This document shows, piece after piece, positions 24,301 to 35,000 of a DNA stretch of 64,000 nt. The stretch lies in the NCBI RefSeq assembly GCF_000499385.1, contig NW_013655111.1:129001-193000 (forward strand), read 5' to 3'. Below the pieces are notes generated by a model, which saw only the letters and a program-made list of their open reading frames with translations, had not been told where the DNA came from and did not search any database. Source of the stretch: Eimeria necatrix (taxonomy: Eukaryota > Apicomplexa > Conoidasida > Eucoccidiorida > Eimeriidae). The translations under genes and the position numbers were made by a program. Within the stretch, counting starts at the first letter, position 1. Each line of letters opens with the position of its first letter.

Positions 24301-25323
24301 TTTGTGCGATGCCGACACTTGGCCTTGAATATGGGCGAGATGAATAAGGCCGCAGCCTCTTTCAGGGCCAGATGCTCATTTAGGCCTTAACTAGCCGTTA
24401 AACTGTCATTAAGGTATTGTTAAGTTGTTCTGTGCTATTTTTAGAATCTATGAGCAGACATGGGCTATACCCCCAGCGGGCTAGAGACCCTGTCGATCCT
24501 ACAGGCCAAATGTCCCCCCGCAGGCGTTGATATCGCACAAAACAGAGTTTTATAATCCTTAGTATGCCGCTACTATCTCCCGCGGACCTTCCGCTGCGTT
24601 ATATTCCAGTCCTCTTTGCGTCATCCCTCTTCCGTATCTCGCTTGTCAGCTGAAGCAAAGTGCTCTCCAGACAAGACGGAAGTCAAGCAAGCCCAATGTA
24701 TATATATATATTAGTAATACGCGATTACGTAGTTTAATTGATTAAAACACTTATGGACGAAACTTTCCCAGATTTCGAGTTTGGAGGCAACAGGCTACAA
24801 ACAAGGTGACCCTGGAAAGCACCGGCAAAGCTGTGAGACGCCTTATTCCAAGCCACCAATGGACAAGAAAAGAATTAAACATAAAACAGATCAATGTTTC
24901 TGTGGACTTTTCAACGAGGGCCGCTGCGTCAGCTGTCTCCTGGCCGTTTTACACATTTTCTCCCATTCCACCAGTTCCTTTCCGTACATATGGTTTGAAA
25001 CAAATAACGTAGGAAGTTCATGAGCCAATCAACTATTCGTAAATTTGCTTCTAAGTCCTTCTGCATTTGTACGCTCTCTTCCCGCAATATAGGTTGAAGT
25101 AGGCTTCAATCTCCATTGCTCGCCATGGTGTCTGTCCACCTTGCATGTCTTTGGAATGTTTGGGCCTTGATTGCTGTCACCGTGTTTATTTGTATTCTCA
25201 ATTATGTGTCAGAACTACATAAATCTTGACTTATAAGTAGAGCAAGAAACCCTTTCAGGGTCTACTCAGCTGAATTTCCCTCCTTTCGTCGCACCGTTGC
25301 CCCCCTTTTGGTGTTTGTACAGG
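21361..25323. other. Intergenic region with Ala-codon triplet tract
   Basis: About 4 kb lying between gene A and CFAP298, which are transcribed away from each other, so it should contain both promoters and the missing 5' exons of gene A. I see no convincing coding exon. Notable parts are a GCT/GCG triplet tract (23107-23280), an AT-rich piece near 22240-22290, and a short TA run near 24700. Minus-strand frames at 22428-22660 are the best candidates for missed exons but show no support. Confidence 0.45.
23107..23280. repeat. Imperfect GCT/CTG triplet tract
   Basis: About 170 bases of imperfect TGCTGCTGT-type triplets. Read on the minus strand it gives an Ala/Thr-rich frame; on the plus strand it gives Val/Ala/Leu-rich frames. 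There is no flanking coding evidence, so it is best read as a non-coding triplet expansion. Confidence 0.75.
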
Positions 25324-28220
25324 ATGGTGTTACTGCACGTGAAGACAGCAGACGACTCAAACCAGTTTTTGTTCGAAGTAGAAACAAAGGAAAAAGTTAA
25401 AGACATAATTCATGCGTTGACTTCTTTGCACCTCAAGAGAATACAAACACTAAAACTTGCAGACGCAGCAGAGGCTCTCGCCACCTATGGGCCCCTTAGG
25501 CCCGAAGAGACGCGAGGGCTCACTGAGGAAGTCCGTTGCAGGCTAGTTTCTCAGCTACCTTGATATGGATGTCTCCTTTTCTGTCTTCCTCATCGTCTAT
25601 CCATTTTTTGTCCTGCAGGGCCTTCGTGTGTCTACCATGTCTTGACCTCCCTGAAGCCCCTACTCCCTAGCACTTCGTCGATTAGACTTAAGGCTTTGGG
25701 GCTCAGGGTTCAGGATTAAAGATCTAGAGCTCAAGTTTTGTGTCCTATGCATAGGTAGCCCGCCTATCAAACTTAAATGTGTACCCCGACGGCCCCCCTA
25801 CAAATCCAGACCCGCATTTTTACCGTACAGGACATCCACCGCCGGAGGAAACAAAAAACGTAATTCTCAGAGCGGTTGAAGAAACTAAGGAGGCACTTTC
25901 CCACAAGCAGGTACAACAAACGTCACCAGCAGCTACAACGGCACGTACAGTAGCATCGGCAGCAGAAACAGGAAAAACGGTAGTTACTGCGGTGGCAGCA
26001 GAAGCAGCGTGGTTAGCAATAGAAACCGCTACAGTATCAGCAACGGCAGCAGCAGCAACAGCTGTGCGTGCGCTTTTAGCTTGATGCTATGGTAGAAGTA
26101 GGGGACAGGACAGCAAGTGACACGAAAAAAGGTAAGATACAGAATACCAGCGAAAGGGAGACAAGGACATAAAGAGAGACAGGCACACAGAGGCAAAATG
26201 AGCGACAAAAAAATCAAGCAAAAGAAAGCACACAATCAGATACGAGTTTTAGTGAGGGGCAGGGAGTGGTAAGAACAGGAGCGGCAAATCAAGGAGGTAT
26301 ACACACAAACGAGGAACTAATTGGAGCGACAGAAACGAGAGGCAAATACAAGGAACACAAAGGAGCCAGCATAATAAAAGGCAAATGTGACTATCTGTGC
26401 AAAAGACAGACATACAAGATGGTCATACGAAGTTAACAGGGCGAACGGACAGAAACACATGTGCAGCATCGCACAAAGGAAGACACACAAATGCAAACAA
26501 ATGAAACGAACAGAAGAGCTAACGAACAAACAAACACACATTGAAACAGCCGAAAACCAAAACACATAGAGGACAAGTAATCAAATAAATGGGCTGGCCA
26601 ACGGCGGATGATAAACAGCAGTGAAGACAAAGCACACAGCAAACACATAGGAAGACGACCCACCAATCACAAGGGCTCAGTTGGAAACATAAAACGCCAA
26701 CCCTATCCTTACATTAAACCCTGCAACATGTTATTTAAAGATAGGCTACTCTCACTTTTAGCGGACCATAGTAACACAGAAAAGAAGCTGCTCTTTTCCC
26801 AGTGTTCTGCCCCCTACTATAGAAAGTTTGAAGTATGCGGCTTACGTTTTACTGGAGTTTAGCATTGCCTGTGCATTAATGTATTTACGTGCATTGCTTC
26901 GCCATCAAATTTTAAAATTCGAATGTGTGGGCCTATGTGACGAGGCTTCAGGCTGTAGGCTGCAGGAGTAAAGACGTAAGATCTGCATATGATGAGTGTG
27001 CAGGTGCTGTTGAAGACCTGTCTGAGCTTGCAAACAGTTGAAGAAAAATTGAACACGCTAAAGGGCGCTGTGCAAATCGCCTATCCCGCATTCCACGGCT
27101 TGCCTCCCTATGAACCCACCAGACTGATTATTGAGGGAAAAGAAATAAATGATTCGCAGGACATCTCCCATGTATCAAACACAGCTGCTACTGATGGTGA
27201 AGGAACTGCTGCTGCTGTTGGGGTTATGGTGCTGCTGCTGGTGCAAGCTGGTGCTGCTTTGACGTTGCTGCTGGGTTGATGCCGGCGAGAGTTGTTGCTG
27301 CTAATACTGCTGCTGAGGCGTTTTTGCTGATTCTACAGAGCATAACTGTGGAGAACGCGTGCCTGTGGTGGACGGGGAAGCAGCTCCAGCAGGAAGAGCT
27401 TCTGAGTAAATATCTAGGGACAAATGAGAAGACAAAGACTGTCGTCAGGCTGCAACCAAAAAGTGCAGGCAAGCGTCAACCTCTAATCCCTAGCTTCTGA
27501 GGGCTAGACCTATATGCGTGAAGCCCTAGTGTTAATCCCTAAACCCTGAACTGAGGCTTGCATTCGTGGGGCTTGGGGTAGATATTAAATCTGGGACAGG
27601 TTTGGCGTCATAGCTTTAATTGCGTCACTTAATGTTTCTGCTTCCCTACAATGAGTATGTGGGTGGCGCTGCCTTCGGTGATCTGCCTGCTGCTACTCCT
27701 GCGGATGCTTCTGCCCACTACTTCTTTGGTGCCGCTGCTGTTGCTGTTGCTGGTTACTGCAGGCCCCCCTGTGCGTGAGCCTCGTATGGACGCGGAGACG
27801 CACAAAGCAGTGTTGGCTTACTGCCATAAAAAGAGACAAGAAGAAAAGGTAACCTTAAATAAATACATAGCCTAATAAGTAGATAAGTGGTGATTAGTGT
27901 ACTTGTAAGTAATGGCCAATGAATAGATACGCTATGTGCGGGCTGGCCGCTTTATCAGGAACCAAATGGCTGCAGATAAAGCAGTCAGCCAGCATGTCAC
28001 AGTCCTTGATTACCTGGTGTATTTCCCGCAGTCACTAAGGGACTGTTTGAGGGGCATATGATCAATTACATCCTTTAAGTCATTTTAATTGGTATTTTTT
28101 ATTGATTAGGTATTGGACGAAGACGACGATGACTCGTATTTATTTTCTCCTTGGGCGAACCCGAAGGCGCTGAAGGAATCCCTGTTGGGCATGAGTGGCC
28201 AAGTCAAGTGGCGGGCATGA
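25324..28220 (+). CDS. CFAP298: CFAP298 (C21orf59/Kurly) cilium assembly protein
   Basis: Orthologue of a conserved factor needed for outer dynein arm assembly and cilium motility or polarity. Six exons: 25324 to about 25550 (starts MVLLHVKTADDSNQFLFEV, as in animals MVLLHVKRGDESQFL), about 25755-25910, 27004-27171, 27339-27468, 27763-27848 and 28110-28220. Family blocks occur in order: LTEEV; ETKEALSHKQ; LNTLKGAVQIAYPAFHGLPP; ACLWWTGKQL; SKYLGTNEKTKTVVRLQ; PPVREPRMD; and the hallmark C-terminus DDDDSYLFSPWANPKAL ending QVKWRA. Phases match at the last four junctions. The exon 4 donor is best read as GC (CAG|GCAAGC), which gives QPKSAGPPVREP, the same length as the human protein. The exon 1 donor is unsettled. 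In coccidia only the microgamete carries flagella, so male-gamete expression is the natural inference. Intron 2 (about 1.1 kb) is purine-rich on this strand. Confidence 0.93.
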
Positions 28221-29313
28221 CACTTGTAAACTGGCATTCAATTAAACGCTAAAACAGGGACAAACTGATCGATGAAGAGTAACCAAAACATGGCGTGGAA
28301 GGCTGGAATTCATTTTGGCGGGAATATGTTGAGCCAACAATAAAAAGTGAAACAGCAGCGATTGAAGCAGCACAAAACCTCCGCTGCGCCAGCGACAACA
28401 GCAGAAATAGCGGGCTGCCCGTAGTACAAGAGCGGAAACTCACAGCATCGTTAGAACGAACGAAAGGCACTTCATCGAAGGAGTTACAGCAGCAGCGAGA
28501 GCCACCTGCACTGCTGCTGTTGCTGCTGCACTACTTTGCCGCAGCATTCAGACAAACAGATGTAGACGGAGAGGGTGAAAGTGCTGCTGCATCAAAAACT
28601 GGAACAGCAACAGCAAGACGAAATGCGCTCCTCTGCACATGAAACGAAACATGAAACGTTACGGCAAGAAGGAAAATAGCTGCAGCAAAAGTTACCGCAG
28701 CAGCAGCAGCAGAAGATGAAGCGGAAGCTGCCGCAGAAGCTGCCGCTGATGCGGATCTGTGGTAGCCTGTGCTTTGTTGCTGCTGCATGGCTGACCGGAG
28801 TTGGCAACAGAAGTATATAGAAGCACGGCTTTTTTTAGCGCTCAGCCAGTTTATGATTTAGCAAACTGACTATCTAGTAACATACACAACTTGTTGCTTG
28901 TTTATAAATATTTTGGGCTACTCAGCGGGGCGGCTCCTCTGTTCTTTTTCTTTTCTCTTTGCCGTCTCCTGTATGTCTTCGCTGCTGCCTTCCCAACAAA
29001 AAACAAAAAGCAGAAGATTAAGAATATAAAGGAAATGCTAAACCACCAGCTCTTTCGCCAGTCTGCAGCCTCCCAATACGCAGCGGAGCGACCTTCCTGA
29101 AACAAAAACTGTGAACTCTAAACCCTGAACCCTTAAACCTCATGTTCCGACCTTCATGTCCACACGCCAAGAAGGAGTGGAACAGACTGTACATCACCTG
29201 CCCGCCCTCTATGCAACAAACCCTGAAATCTACGTCATGTAAACCTGCTAAATAGAGGCCTCTACAGATCCTAGACTCAAACCCTGAAGCCTTACGGCTT
29301 TAACCCCAAACCC
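28221..29313. other. Short intergenic region between convergent genes
   Basis: The 3' ends of CFAP298 and gene B face each other here. It holds a CAG/GCA-rich piece (28340-28770), open in several frames without family support, and telomere-like words near 29117-29140 and 29280-29310. Confidence 0.5.
29118..29140. repeat. Telomere-like AAACCCT words
   Basis: CTAAACCCTGAACCCTTAAA is a degenerate run of the AAACCCT heptamer that apicomplexan telomeres use. It is internal, not a chromosome end, because genes lie on both sides. Similar words recur through the window. Confidence 0.8.
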
Positions 29314-30766
29314 TTATCCCTGATTCCGGCTGACCGCAAACAGCTTGATCATTTTGTCGATTTCCTCCAATGTCTGCTCCTTAAACCTGAAGGGCTCATT
29401 TTTATGCCGAATCAGCCGTTGCACTTGCTCGCGAGAGAGAGAAGACAACGAGGTAGAGGCAGGCAAAGACAACGCAGAGCTGTAGCAGCCAGCCCAGATG
29501 TGGTGAAATAAACACACCAGCACATCACTTCCCCTCATGCCCTGGATCGCACACAGCAGCCGTGAGCCCTAAACCTGAGCCTCAAGCCCTGGTAAAAAGC
29601 ATTCTGCATAATCCTTTTAATGACACGACAGCAAACAAATAAAAAGAAGACGGTTTTGACAAAAGCAAGAGAACAAGGAAAAAACAGAGGTTCTGAAGGG
29701 CACACAGAAGAGAGAACGGAGGCACAGAAAAGAGACACAAAAGGAAAGACAAAGAGACGATGGGGCTGAGAAGCTGAGCAACGGAAACACACAGACGCAA
29801 GTACGAGAATAGATGCAGAATGAGGCGACACACACAGAAAGAAGACACGAAAGGGAGATGAAGCAAACAGTCAAAACATACATTCTGCGCAGCAACAGGC
29901 GGTATTATCTGTCGAATCATTCCAATTTTGTCTTTGATTTCGGCATCCGTCAAAGTGAGACAAAACAAAGCCCAGTCCATGCTGTCATGCCGATGCGCCT
30001 TCTCCCTGAAACGCACAGGCAGCGAGCCAGCCAGAAAAATAGATGAAGTGTACGAACGGCAAATTAGTGGAGAGGCAACTCCTAAAACTACGCAAAAAAC
30101 TGGCAGCTACAGCTTCCAAGCCCTCATCCATTCGTTTTGTGTCCCTCTCTCTCCCTGCTTGTCTCAGCTACTCGGATGGTCTTTGTCGATTTGTTTGTCT
30201 AAGCCTGTGCATATGAGCTGCCAGCCTTCGTGTCCGTTTGTTTGTCTTTGTTGGTCTCGTTCCCCTTTGGCTAATCCTTGGCGTGCTATCTCTCTTGATA
30301 CAGTCACCACACAGACCAACACCACTGTTATTACTAGTTTGACTGTCTTCTCTTGTGCTGCTGCAGTTGGCGTTGCTGCTGTTGCTCACTGTGCGGACAG
30401 AGGGGGAAATACGGTGGGTTCCGCATTTGGCTTTAGGGAACGCAGAATCGTGTTCAACTGCTCCGAAAAGTCGCGCAGTAGCACGTTGCTGCTGCTGCTG
30501 CTGTTGCTGATGCTGCTGTTGTTGCTGATGCTGCTGCTGTTGCTGCTGTTCTTGTAGCTGCTGCTGCCGTCGACGTGGTAGGTACTTCTACTGCTGCTGT
30601 GGGCAGGGATGCTGTGGTTTGCAGCCTGGTCGAGAGCACTAGCATCAGAAGCTTTTGCCACACGAGAAAGGAGAAAGAGCTGCAGCAGCAGCAGCAGCAG
30701 AGAGCGCTGCCGAAATAGCGGACTGGGGCTGCAGCAGCGGGAGCCGCCGGGATGCCCGCCTCCCAT
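29314..30766 (-). CDS. Gene B: probable secreted protein, paralogue of gene A, function unknown
   Basis: Exons read right to left. The first, from about 30766 or a later start, to about 30390, encodes a hydrophobic leader (QRSLLLLLLQLFLLSRVAKA) like a signal peptide, then a Ser/Asn-rich stretch made by triplet repeats, then NVLLRDFSEQLNTILRSLKP. A middle exon, about 30005-29880, lies between TTTCAG and a GTATGT donor and encodes MDWALFCLTLTDAEIKDKIG and MIRQIIPPVAAQN. The last exon, 29541-29314, follows ATCCAG and encodes LVCLFHHIWAGCYSSALSLP...EPFRFKEQTLEEIDKMIKLFAV, ending SRNQG and TAA. That last block matches gene A residue by residue, including the acceptor position before GMR. Unlike A, B stops right after the module and has no membrane exon, so it may be the soluble partner or decoy of A (inference). 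The family is not recognised; the first exon's start and donor are uncertain. Confidence 0.55.
30481..30558. repeat. GCT triplet tract inside gene B
   Basis: About 78 bases of near-pure TGCTGC/TGTTGC triplets. Read on the minus strand it gives the Ser/Asn-rich stretch of gene B's first exon. The three frames would give Ser/Asn, Ala or Gln, as elsewhere in this genome. Confidence 0.8.
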
Positions 30767-32019
30767 GTTTGCAGTCGTTGCTGACCTTCCAGTGTGCTGA
30801 ATTAATGCTGCACGTATTTAAGTTGATGAGAATGCTGCTGCTGCTGCAGTTAGTGCTGTGTTTCAGTTGTTGCGCTGTCTTGTCGGCTGCGGACCGACGC
30901 TGTAGCAGTATCTGCCTTCAAGGCAAGCCGCCTGTCCTCATGCAATTTTTCTAGATCAGAAGTCCGTTACTGCTGCAGTTGTCGCTGTTTCTCTCGTAGT
31001 TGCAATTGCGGCAGCAGCAGCAGCTGCTGCTGCTGCCGCTGCTGCTGCCCACACGACACGTCGGCAAGAGGCCTGCCGCAGCAGCAGGTGTCGTTGCTAT
31101 TGCTAACAGCTCAACCTCAGAAGGAATTAAAATAATATATTAACTTCGCTGCTGCTGTCTGCACGATCGTCAGCAGCTGTAGCTGCAGCCGACTGGAGGC
31201 CCTGGGGGCCCACGAGACAGTGACAGCAGCAGCGGCTGCTGCTGCTGTTGTAGCCGCAGCTGCAGCTGCAGCATGTGTTTTCATTTTCTTGGCCTTTCAT
31301 GTTTTTATGCTGCTATTTTTTTAATGTTCCAGTGAGTCGGAGCTCTCGCGCGTCGCTGCTGCCGTATCCGCCGCCGCCGCCGGAGCAAGAGCAATAGCAG
31401 TAGTAGCATTAATTGCAGAGGAGTTGATGCTATATCTGGCAAGATTGGAGGTGGTCTTGAGGAGTTTTGACGTTGAAGAGGCGCGCAGAAGCTGCGGAAC
31501 GGCTGCAGTAACAGCAGGAGCTACAGCAGGTTGAGCAGCTGCCGCAGCAGCAGAAGCGGCAGCACGGGCAACAGCAACCGTGACAAGAGCAGTAGTGATA
31601 TCGAGGGCAAGAGTCTGTCTCTGATGCCGTTGCAGCCGCAGACACGGTGGCTACTGGAGGCGTTGCTGCGGTTGCCGGTGAGAGGAAGGCACAGACCGCG
31701 CAACTCCTGCATGGCTATCTCTTCGCTGACTCCTGCATGGCTACCTCTTTGCTGCAGCGAAAGTGCCAGCAGCCGCAAGTGCTGCAGCAGCGGCAGCGAA
31801 GTGCAGATCGTTGACGGGACAGCCTTACATTCCAGTTTCTGGGTGTCGCTGCCACGGTAGCAACCGCAGGAGCAGCGGCGGCAACAGGAACAGGAACAGC
31901 AACAGCAGCAGCGGAGTTGCAGGCGTCTGCGCTTTGGCTGTTTCTGCCCAAAATCAGGTGCAGGAGCACTTTCAATAAGAGTGGCACGAGCAACAGCAGC
32001 AGCAGCACGAGAAGCAAGA
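30767..32019. other. Intergenic region rich in triplet repeats
   Basis: Lies between the divergent starts of gene B and the giant gene, so probably holds both promoters. It contains CAG/CTG tracts (for example 31005-31050 and 31215-31270). The triplets keep several frames open (for example 31521-32141 on the minus strand) but none shows family features. An upstream exon of the giant gene could be hidden here. Confidence 0.45.
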
Positions 32020-35000
32020 ATGGAGTCAGGCACTGCGCCACCACTTGCTGCAGCAGTTGAAGCGCTGCGTCTGCTCGCTGCACTGCCTGCTGCTGCTAAC
32101 AGTCGACAGGACCTTGCAAAGCAGCAGCTTCTGCGCCGCATAGAGCTCTTGCTGCTACAGCGTCAGCTGCAGAATCAGCAGCAGCAGCAAAAGTGCCAGT
32201 GGGTGGGTTGGCCGCAGCATCAGAAATGTGACGAGCAGCAATATGGGCAGCGGTACGAGAAGCAGCAAAAGCGCGAAATCCACGAACAGCAAGTGCAGCA
32301 GGAGCATAAGCAGGAATGGGCCTCGCACTGGGAAGATGATGCGGCGGCGGAGGCGGAAGCGTTGGAGGAGCTTGAAGAGTCGCTCCTGCTGCTGTGTTGC
32401 CAGCAGCCTCCTACAGCCCTGCAGCTGCAGCTGACGCGGCTGCTGCTGCTGCATCTGCAGCGGAAAAATGATTGCGAAGTGTGGCATCATGTTGCTGCCC
32501 GGCTGTTGGCAGCAGCAGCTGACGGACTGCACCTGCCGGCAGCGGTTTCTTCCGCCCTTGCTGCGGCTGCTGCAGCTCCACCAACGACAGGACGAACAGC
32601 AGCAGGAACTGCAGCTGCTGCAGGCATCCGAAGCAAGGTTCTGTCTCCCTTGCCTCCCCTTTTGATTTGTGGGCAGCTGATAAAGGCCTGCCCACAGGTG
32701 TTATCTCCTCTACTGCCGCTGCTCGTTGCTATCAGTTCGAAGTTGCTGCAACAGCCAGCTGGTGCAGCAGCAGCGACGCCAACAGCAACGACCGTATCAA
32801 CAGCAACAGCAGTTGCGAAGGCCCTGAGGACAGCAGTTGCAGCAACAGGGGCGTGCGGAGAAACCCTGGCTGGAAAGCTTTTCGCACTAACCTTGACATG
32901 TCTCCGCTGCAGCAGCATCAAGGGCAGCAACAACAGAAACAAGAGCAGCAGCAAGTATATCAGCAGCGCTGCTGCTGCTGAAGCCACGAGAGAAGCACTG
33001 CTGCTGCTGCAGCAAGTCGTGTGGGCCTTCCCTCGAGGTGTTGCTGCGCCTGTTGGGGATTCTTTGTTCGCTGCTGTTCTTGCAGCCGCAGCACCGGAGC
33101 CTACCACTGCCGTATCTGCGGCTGACGTTGCTGCAGAGGAGGAAGAGGACTCACTTGAAGCAGCTCAGGAAAACGTGCCGCATGCAGCAGCAGCACTTGC
33201 GGTCCTCCTAGCGGCCAAAGCTGTAGCGGGCGTGCAGCAGCAGAAGCAGCAGCAGCAGCAGCAGCAACTTTCACGGAAGACATCGCCCAGCCTTTCTGAA
33301 GAAGCAGCTGACAAGCCAGCGGCAAGCAGGAACGCAGCAGACTTTGCGTGGCTTTCGTCCGGCCAGTGCTTGACTTACGCAGCTGCTTCTGGCGCTGCTG
33401 GTGCTACTGCTCCTGGTGCTGCTTCTACCAAGGGTTTATTTTCGGAGGTGCGGAATGTTGAGGATGCATTGGCCTTGTTACGCAGGCAGTGGCTTTTACT
33501 GCATACAACAGCCGCACCAGGCGCGAAGAAGGGACGAGGTGGGACAACTCATATCCCACTGCTACTGAAGCAGCAGCAGCAGCAGCAGCTGCAACAAGCG
33601 CAGCTGTTGCAGCTTCTGTCTACAAAAGCAAGACAGCTAGGTCTGGTTCGTCAGGTTGTTGCTGCTGCTGTCCCCTGTCTCTGCCGTTTGCTGCTTAACA
33701 GCGTTGCCGCTGCATCCCTGGTGTCCTCAGCGCTGCAGTGTCTGTTCACCCTGCTGATTCAGTTGGCAGGTGCAGATTGGTGCTGCAGCTGCACAAGCAG
33801 CGGCAGCAGCAAGAAGGCAGGGGCAGGCAAGGGTATGCAGCAGCAGTGCGGGGGCCCATGCAGCTGCAGCTGCAGCAACGGGAGGACCACACCCACTGTT
33901 TGCTGTGTCTCCCTGGAAACGCTGCACTCTCAAGCACTCGTTTCGCATGCAGCGAAACAGCTGCTGGTGCTGCTGCACCCTCAGCAGCAGTTGTGCTTGG
34001 TTGATTGCCTCAGTCGAGCTGTAGCTGCAGCAGCAGTAGGAGCGGCACCAAAGTTACCTCACACAACTCGAACAAGTGGTCTTGCAGTCTCCAGTAGCAG
34101 TGGCGGCACTTGTACGGGCAGCGAGAGCAGCGGCAGCAGTTGCAGCAGCAGCAGCAGCAGCGGGAGCAGCAGCACGCACCCGCTGCTGCTGCGTGCTGCC
34201 CTGGACATAATTGAGGAGAGTATCTGCGCAGCAGGAGGGGTCGCTATTTCCTCTCCTCTCCCTGCGCTGCGGGAAGGTTTGGTGGCTGTGCTCACCGCGG
34301 CACCGAACTTGCAGCAGCAGCAACAAGAGCAGCAGCAACAGCAGCCCCACCAGCTGCTGCAGGTACGCTGCTCGCTGTGGCATGCAGTGCAGAGGCAGGC
34401 GGCCGCATGCATTTGGCGTTTTAGGTGTACGTCCAGCTCCCCAAGTGCCGTCTACCCCTTGCAGCGTGACTTGATGCAAGCAGCTGCGGCAGCAGCCTCG
34501 GATGCTGCTGCTGCTGCTGCAGTAGAGGAACACAGCGAGAGGCGACTTCATTCTAGCGAGTTTGCACCTCTGTGGGGCTCTTCTCTCGGCCTTGCTGCTT
34601 GCGTTGTTGCTCGCTCAAACATAGAACTGCAGCAGCAGCTGCAGCAGTCGGCAAGACCAGCAGCAGCCATGTCAACAACAGCTGAGGAAGATCGACTCCA
34701 CCGGGACATGGCGGGTAGGCTCTGTTTTCTGCCAAAGAGGAGCTGCAGCTAATCCACATGCTTGTCTCTTTCTCAAGGCAGCCCTTTCTGCTGCTGCTTC
34801 GAGTGCAACTCGGGATGCTACTCAGTGCCATTGCTGCTCTTCATTGTGCTGCTGCGACTGCTGCAGATCTGTGCGGCGTGTTGGCTCGGGGAGGAGCAGC
34901 CGAACGCGCATGCTTCTTTTTGCTGTCGGAGGCCTTGTTGCAGCAGCCCGCAGCGGCAACTGCGGCAGCGGCTGCTGCTGTATTCCCTGCGGGAGAAGGG

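Noticed and set aside
29928..30557. Plus-strand 209-codon frame
   Set aside because: Lies opposite gene B exons; its Leu run is the triplet tract read backwards.
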